A stretch of DNA of 64,000 nt from Rhipidocladum racemiflorum. Lineage: Eukaryota; Streptophyta; Magnoliopsida; Poales; Poaceae. Positions 58,643 through 64,000 of this stretch are shown one piece after another; the stretch's first letter is position 1, and every line of letters starts with the position of its first letter. Below the pieces are notes generated by a model. It did no database searches and had not been told where the DNA came from. It saw only the letters and a program-made list of their open reading frames with translations. The stretch covers positions 9,191,001 through 9,255,000 of the forward strand of contig CM070585.1 of the NCBI GenBank assembly GCA_036346355.1, read 5' to 3'. The translations under genes and the position numbers were made by a program.

Positions 58643-59609
58643 GATGCGACGGCTTGTGTTTGTTCACAGCCTGCTAGTTACCTTTATGCTAGTTACCTTT
58701 ATGCTAGGCAGCTTGTGTCGACCTTGTTCCCCAAGCATGATTCGCTCGGGATGTGATATTGTGAGCCTACCTCATCTATCAATTCCTTTTCCTGGTCATC
58801 TCATGCCCAGATGCTGAGGTAAGTGCTTCACCATCAAGAATTCAATCCCTCCTTGGACTTCTCAGTCTCAAGGAGATGTCCCATCTCACTTGAGCCTCGG
58901 GGACTAGCTATCGGGGATTGGTATTTCTATAAGGACCATTCTGCCCTAATGGCTGGACAACTCCCGACCATCAGCTTGGATGTGATACCCAAGCACGAGT
59001 CTTGAGCATTCCCATGCTCGAACATGAGTTTGCCTGTGATACCGAAGCAAGGCATGATCGACTATAGGCCTCGAAGAAATGCCCGAGCAACCATGCTCGG
59101 CGAGGACGCGAGATGGTCGAATCCAGGCTAAAGGCATGCTTGGAGATTGCCGAAGGATGTGGTCAACCCACAAAACAGGAAAATGACAACTATTTCGCCA
59201 GGGATTCAGGGAAGTTATACCAAGGATTCAAACGTGGCGAGAATTAAGGGCACATCCAAAGAAGGCAACAGGCACGATCTTAGGTGTGAATCATGTGATG
59301 AAAAATTGGTTTGATCCTGTGCTGAAAAATTGGTTAAGATTAGGATTAATCTTGCAAAATTGTTTGTGTGATGGACCAAACATCCGAACATTTTAAAAAA
59401 AGGAAACCTTGCATTTGCGCCGAACCAAATAACCAAAAATCGCGTTTTTCGCATGTATGACGGACCAAAGATTTTGGTCTGTCATGGACGTCACTTTGAT
59501 GCCTTTACGCTTGATCAAAAATCGCGTCTCTGTTTCCAATGTATGACGGACCAAACTTTTTGGTATGTCATAAACGTGATTTTGATGCTTTCACTCTTGT
59601 TCAAGAAAT

Positions 59610-59865
59610 CGCGTTTTTTCCATGTATGATGGACCAAATTTTTTGGTCTGTCATACACATGATTTTGGCGACCTCGTTTTTCCCATGTATGTCGGACCAA
59701 ATTTTTTGGTCTGTCATACACATGATTTTGGCGACCTCGTTTTCCCCATGTATGACGGACCGAATTTTTTGGTCTGTCATACACATGATTTTGGAGACCT
59801 CGATTTTCCCATGTATAACGGACCAAATTTTTGGTCCGTCATAAACGTGATTTTGAGGTTTTTGC
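59610..59865. repeat. 63-bp tandem array with hairpin units
   Basis: CATGTATG(A/T)CGGACCAAAT recurs at 63-bp spacing (59,685, 59,748, 59,811, with an older copy near 59,622). Each unit contains TATGACGGACCAAAT, a T run, then GGTCTGTCATA, which folds back on itself. Confidence 0.9.
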
Positions 59866-60224
59866 GCAGGATCAAGTTCTTAAAAACAGTAAGTTTTTCT
59901 TTTGTCTTATTTGGGTGGTTTTTGGTCTCTTTGGATGTTTTTGTGCACGGTTAAGGGTTTTGAGCTAATGTGGACTTTATGCAATGCTCGTGTGAGTATT
60001 TTCATGGACTAATGTTGAGTCAAGTCGTGGACTTGTGCTCGGATCTGTTTTTGCGGTTTGATCATGTGCAGGTATTGCTTGAAGACGAACGTGGTCGATG
60101 ACGGGATCGGAACTAGGTTCATGGAGGAGATGAGGTTCGGGACTAGGTTTAGGGAGGAACTGAGGTCTTGGTGGTCAAGGATGTCATGCGGGACGTTCGG
60201 GCTAAGAGAATGGTGCACATGAAG

Positions 60225-60355
60225 AATGGTTAGTCACGTGAGAATGGCAGGAGGTCATTCGCGTGCAAAGTGTTAGTCACGTGAGTATGGCAGGTGGCCA
60301 TACGCGTGCAAAGTGTTAGTCACGTGAGTATGGTAGGGTTGCCATACGCGTGCAA
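60225..60355. repeat. 43-bp tandem array containing CACGTG
   Basis: GTTAGTCACGTGAG starts each of three units at 60,229, 60,272 and 60,315. Each unit also carries GGCAGG and (C)ATACGCGTGCAAA. The spacing is 43 bp. Confidence 0.9.
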
Positions 60356-61553
60356 GAGTTGTACTCGGCCAAGTTGGGCCAAGTAGAGTTGTATTGGATA
60401 CAGATTCCTTCTAGGGAATAGGAATCGTATTCAGAACTCTTTGTGGGTTGGTGCTTTAAATAGGAGGGGTTGTCTCCTGTTGAAGTGCATCAAGCCTTGA
60501 GCAAGTTTTAGGGTTTGTACTCTTTTGATGAGAGTACTTTAGACAAAAGAAATAAAGATCAATTCTTTCAAGATTTTTGCGTGCTACAGTAACCACGTTG
60601 CTACAGTGTTTTCTATTTTGGTTCTTGTTTGCATGCTTGCTCTAAATCTAGATTGGTTTTTGATCCTTGAGTGTCATCTTGATTTGATCCATCAAAAACC
60701 TTTCTAGGGTATTGATTTAGAGTTCCTCAAAGTCTAGTTGATTAAACTTTTTGTCGGTTCTGTTAAAACTTTCAAGTTTACGTTAGATCAATTCTCGTCA
60801 AGTTCTGGATCAGCAAGCTTGCTAAGCTCATAACTTTTGATCCATAAGTCCGATCGAGCTGATTCTTTTTGGATTTGATTCGTATTGGAATCTAGTTTCT
60901 TGTGTCCAAATTTCAGATCGTTTCGACGGTTGGATCTCTGGGAATTCTCGTTTTACCGAACCTCTGTCATTCTGTTTTTGTCGAAAACGAGGCAATTATT
61001 TGGTTCTGTTTTGGGGTGAACTTTTAGTAGATCAAGAATTTGGTTTTAGCTTCCGCACAATCATTCACCCCCCCTCTGATTGCTATATTCGTATACTTCG
61101 ATCCTACATTAGGCAATAGTACCATATATATACCGATACGCCTTGTATTTAAGGGCCCCCCCGTCAACGGGGGGATCCCCGGGGGGGAGATCCATGTACT
61201 GGTATCCATCATTCCAATACAGAAAAACACCGCTCGACGACTGGACTTAGGGCTATTATCTCGATCGTGAGAGGCCTGAACCAGGGGAAAATTCTTGTGT
61301 TTCTGTCTGTTCGAATGGACCGTCCCTCACGTCTTCAATGCTACCCCTTTGGCAGAAAGGGGCTTTGGTTGATCCCTCATCCAACAAGTAAGCTCGGCGG
61401 GGGCCTGTTCCCCAATCGTCGACAATATGGGTTGTCTAATCCTTTGGTGACCAAAATTTAGCTAAATTCAAGTCACTTCTCTAAACCCATGGATAAATAT
61501 ATAACCACTCTCATCACCCCTTTACTTCCTAAATATAATCTACACCCAAATCA

Positions 61554-61834
61554 GGGTATGTATAGTGGTATAGACGGTGGCTATCTGTAGTATACCTCCA
61601 TGCCATCTATAGACAGTACTAAAGATAACCTATACAATAGACTATCTATAGAGCTGTTTGTAATGATCTCTCATACATAATAGACTGTCTGTACAATGGT
61701 ATACACTGTAAGAAAAACTATCTATAAGGCCATCTGTTAAACAGTAGATATCGTCTTTGTCTCTCCTCCATATCATCTAAAATCCTATGTGGCATACTCT
61801 TATAGACAGTTGATATATATCATTGTACATGCCC
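61554..61834. mobile_element. MITE, Tourist-like
   Basis: The ends are GGGTATGTATAGTGG on the left and, reversed, GGGCATGTACAATGATAT on the right. Flanking triplets are TCA and TAA, an imperfect TNA duplication. The interior repeats TATAGACAG/CTGTCTATA words. Confidence 0.6.
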
Positions 61835-61837
61835 TAA

Positions 61838-62336
61838 GAGAAAGAATGAAACAAATAATTATTCTAACCTATACAAAAGATAAATTTAAGGTCGACGAGC
61901 TGCTACAAAATGCAAAGACAAAAAATTTCTAAACTAGACAAAAATAAAGTAAAGTTGTGCTAACATTGAGCATTTCTTTGTATTGCAATTTTAAGCTTAG
62001 TGTTGTACAAATTTAAGGGATTGAGGGATAAGAAAATTTTAGGTGATCAAGAATTAGCATAATCGTAATATATATGCTGGCACACTCGCGTTAATAAATC
62101 TATAAAAAAAATCCAATTGTTGAAATAACAAATGATATTTAAGAGAAACATATTTGTGAAGCTAAGCGACCCCTTTTTCTTGAAACAAATCTTTTTCCTA
62201 CTTATATTGAAAACAATAACAGTCTCACACCAAAACTAACAAAACATAAAAGAAAGCATTGGGTACACCAGCACAACCATGACCTCCAAGTCCAAAACAA
62301 GATAACCTACAATTCATACCCATAGCACATTTTAGT
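61838..62336. other. AT-rich spacer
   Basis: Nothing recognised. Confidence 0.4.
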
Positions 62337-62519
62337 CTATCGGCTACAAACGCACCCCCCATATTGATTTTGGAAGGCCATCGCCCAGTTCTTTATCATT
62401 GACGCCACCTGGTCATCTTTACTCCTGTCTTCATCCTTCAGCAATATTCGCCAGCTCTGCAATAGAGAAATTATATCGAATACTACATCAATTGGTTGCC
62501 AAGGAAACTTTTCCTGCAT
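62337..62519 (-). pseudogene. LINE-like coding remnant
   Basis: Minus strand: VVFDIISLLQSWRILLKDED followed by QVASMIKNWAMAF. The wording SLLQ-W-R-LL-K resembles the C-terminal segment that follows the zinc-binding domain in plant LINE reverse transcriptases. No RT motif is present nearby, so it is a short relic and the call is tentative. Confidence 0.35.
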
Positions 62520-64000
62520 CTTTACTATTTTATCCCAAATGCTTTTATTCTCAACCCTTTTTCATCCGAAAAAAAGAAATGACCGGTGGAACCGGACCCG
62601 ACATGTCATATGTTTCTCCTAGCTTGAGCATGTCCAGTGGAGAGCTCCTTCTCTCTCTCCACCATGAATGCCCCAAAGAGAGCTTCAAACCTCCAACAAT
62701 CATGCGCCAAAAATTCACGAAAAATTATATTAAGAATCCCGTCGATCTCCCTTTCCATCCGGTGCCAACTCCCTAAATCTCGTGATCAATAGCCGGCATT
62801 TTGCTCTTATATGAATCAACCCTATTTTGGACTTTCCAAGTTTACTCTTGCTCCCCTCGGCTATAAAACTCACCCCGAGGACCCCCTATACGTCCACAAC
62901 CCAGTGCTCACCTCCACAAATCAACCCCGCGCTTGCAATCTTTGATTTTGCGTAAGGTGGGGAGTTCCCTAATTTTTTTGGCCACCACCATTTTTTCGGT
63001 TGTAGCCGCCGGTGCCTGCTCCGCTGTGTCGAGCCACTACCAGTCAGTCGGCCAACCCCCGACCTTCCCCTTTTGCATGCGCACCGTGGGGGACAGAGAA
63101 ATTTACTCTCTATCTGTGAGTTCATGTGCAGCGTGAGGGAAAAAATAATTTATTTATTCTTTTCCCAAAAAAAATTCAAAAACCGGAATCTTGGTGCTAA
63201 TGTTAGCAAGCGCAGTAATCTGGATTTTTGTTTAGAAAAGTAATTCTAAAATTCAGAAAAATCATTTTCTTTCTTTTTAAACTTTTGGGTGCTGTTTTTG
63301 CCTATTCGAACTCCGTTTGGCTCTATTTTTCTTTCTAAATTTCTTTTTTATGCTAGTTTAGTATTTTATTTGAACTTATTTGAATTATACTTAGGATGTT
63401 TTTCGCATATAGATTACGGAGAGTCAGAGGAGGTCGCCGTTGATGATCCCGATCAACTGCTCTACGACCAAGGCAAGTTGCACATTCTTGAGCATGTTCA
63501 TCCTAGCTTTTAAATTATATCTTGAATTTAAATTATTGCATGCATAATTTTAGCAAATTAGTTTCAGTCTCAGTTTTAAATAATTAGTTAATCTCTGAAT
63601 TGATTAAATCCTCCTTGGGAATTGAAATACCTTATTCTGTTGCAACCCTAAGACATATATACAAATATAAAAATGATTAGAAATATGCTTAAACATACTT
63701 AGAACTGAGATTAAGACCTTTTGGGAATTTGAGCCAAATAAAGTATTATTCAAATGCTTTATCATTTCATGTGAAATTTATGCTTCTATCATCACTTGTG
63801 ATGTCAAAATTTAAAATTTAAAATGTGGTTTAGACCAGGCAAGAATGGTTGTTTGGTGGGTGCGTGATGCACGGGAATTAGGTTTGTCGTAAGCTTGCCT
63901 AGTCAATTAAGGACTGGTCGCTGAGCTGCTGAATGTAAAGTGCAACAGTGCTTTCACAAGTCTGGAATGATATAGACTTGGCTAGCTGTATTAAAACATG
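62520..64000. other. Intergenic DNA to the window end
   Basis: Mixed to AT-rich DNA. A coding-like patch at 63,414-63,512 (DYGESEEVAVDDPDQLLYDQ) is unassigned and has acceptor-like sequence in front (TTTTTCGCATATAG). It may be an isolated exon or a transposon relic. Nothing else is supported. Confidence 0.35.

Larger units (their letters stand above)
59285..61108 (+). mobile_element. Solo LTR of a third family (1,824 bp, target duplication TTAGG) inside the 3' LTR
   Basis: It begins TGTGAATCATGTGATG and ends CTTCGATCCTACA. TTAGG flanks both ends (59,280-59,284 and 61,109-61,113). It contains CTTTAAATAGGAGG near 60,463, AATAAAGATC near 60,551, and TTCACCCCCCCTCTGATTGC near its end. No gag or pol is present. 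It carries a 63-bp and a 43-bp tandem array. Confidence 0.85.
55134..61424 (+). mobile_element. Non-autonomous LTR retrotransposon with both LTRs and target duplication ATATG
   Basis: The 5' LTR is 55,134-55,817; the 3' LTR is 58,909-61,424 including a 1,829-bp insertion. ATATG flanks both ends (55,129-55,133 and 61,425-61,429). The primer site GCTGGCGCCGTCCGTGGGGA follows the 5' LTR and a purine tract CCTCGGGGACTAGC precedes the 3' LTR. Without its own insertion, the internal part is only about 1.6 kb and consists mainly of 78-bp and 90-bp tandem arrays. It has no gag or pol, so it must have relied on proteins from a related element. Primer site and LTR ends match those of the gypsy element at 1-5,505. 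Confidence 0.9.
58909..61424 (+). repeat. 3' LTR of the non-autonomous element, interrupted
   Basis: Segments 58,909-59,284 and 61,114-61,424 align to the 5' LTR and sum to 687 bp, against 684. The first two bases read TA instead of TG. The interruption is the element at 59,285-61,108. Confidence 0.9.

Overview
The window is nuclear DNA of a flowering plant, almost certainly a grass. Evidence is the intron-rich genes, the GC-rich first exons, and the dense mixture of nested LTR retrotransposons, Tourist, Stowaway, hAT and Mutator MITEs and CACTA ends. I cannot name the species.

Three host genes can be modelled exon by exon. (1) A MAP65/ASE1-type microtubule bundling protein lies on + at 15,031-19,312, with 11 coding exons and 595 aa. 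One of its introns has a GC donor. (2) A small SecE-like plastid Sec translocase subunit (SECE2 type) lies on - at 25,930-30,189. Its five coding exons join in frame to 154 codons, but its transit-peptide exon is split by a 2.7-kb transposon with a 3-bp target duplication. (3) An INDETERMINATE DOMAIN C2H2 zinc-finger transcription factor of the SGR5/IDD14/LPA1 group lies on - at 41,068-43,671, with 3 exons and 494 aa. There are also an ANTH-domain (clathrin assembly protein) pseudogene at about 31,640-32,680 and an IDN2/FDM-like exon pair inside a CACTA-type region at 51,189-53,123.

Layout: 1-5,505 holds a decayed Ty3/gypsy element on -, with its 5' LTR at 4,872-5,505, inserted next to an older decayed gypsy integrase at 5,540-6,010. 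From 6,000 to 14,400 there is intergenic DNA with MITEs. MAP65 follows. From 20,830 to 25,228 there is a 5'-truncated LINE with target duplications and poly(A), itself split by a 2-kb element full of GC-palindromic tandem repeats. The SecE-like gene follows with its transposon. From 30,600 to 38,000 there are a Stowaway MITE, the ANTH pseudogene carrying a hAT MITE, a copia LTR with leader, a truncated gypsy element, and a chain of LTR/PBS/PPT segments. From 38,500 to 45,411 there are a Mutator MITE, the IDD gene and a Tourist-like element. From 46,694 to 47,590 there are two MITEs set in (TA)n arrays. From 49,200 to 54,967 there are CACTA ends with captured exons, a solo LTR and a hAT MITE. 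From 55,134 to 61,424 lies a non-coding LTR retrotransposon with intact LTRs, a 5-bp target duplication, 78-bp and 90-bp tandem arrays, and two further solo-LTR-like insertions, each with its own 5-bp duplication. The rest is MITE, LINE remnant and AT-rich DNA.

The host genes are unrelated in function: cytoskeleton, plastid protein translocation, and gravitropism/architecture transcription. The most informative content is the order of nested insertions, because most boundaries are supported by target-site duplications visible in the sequence.
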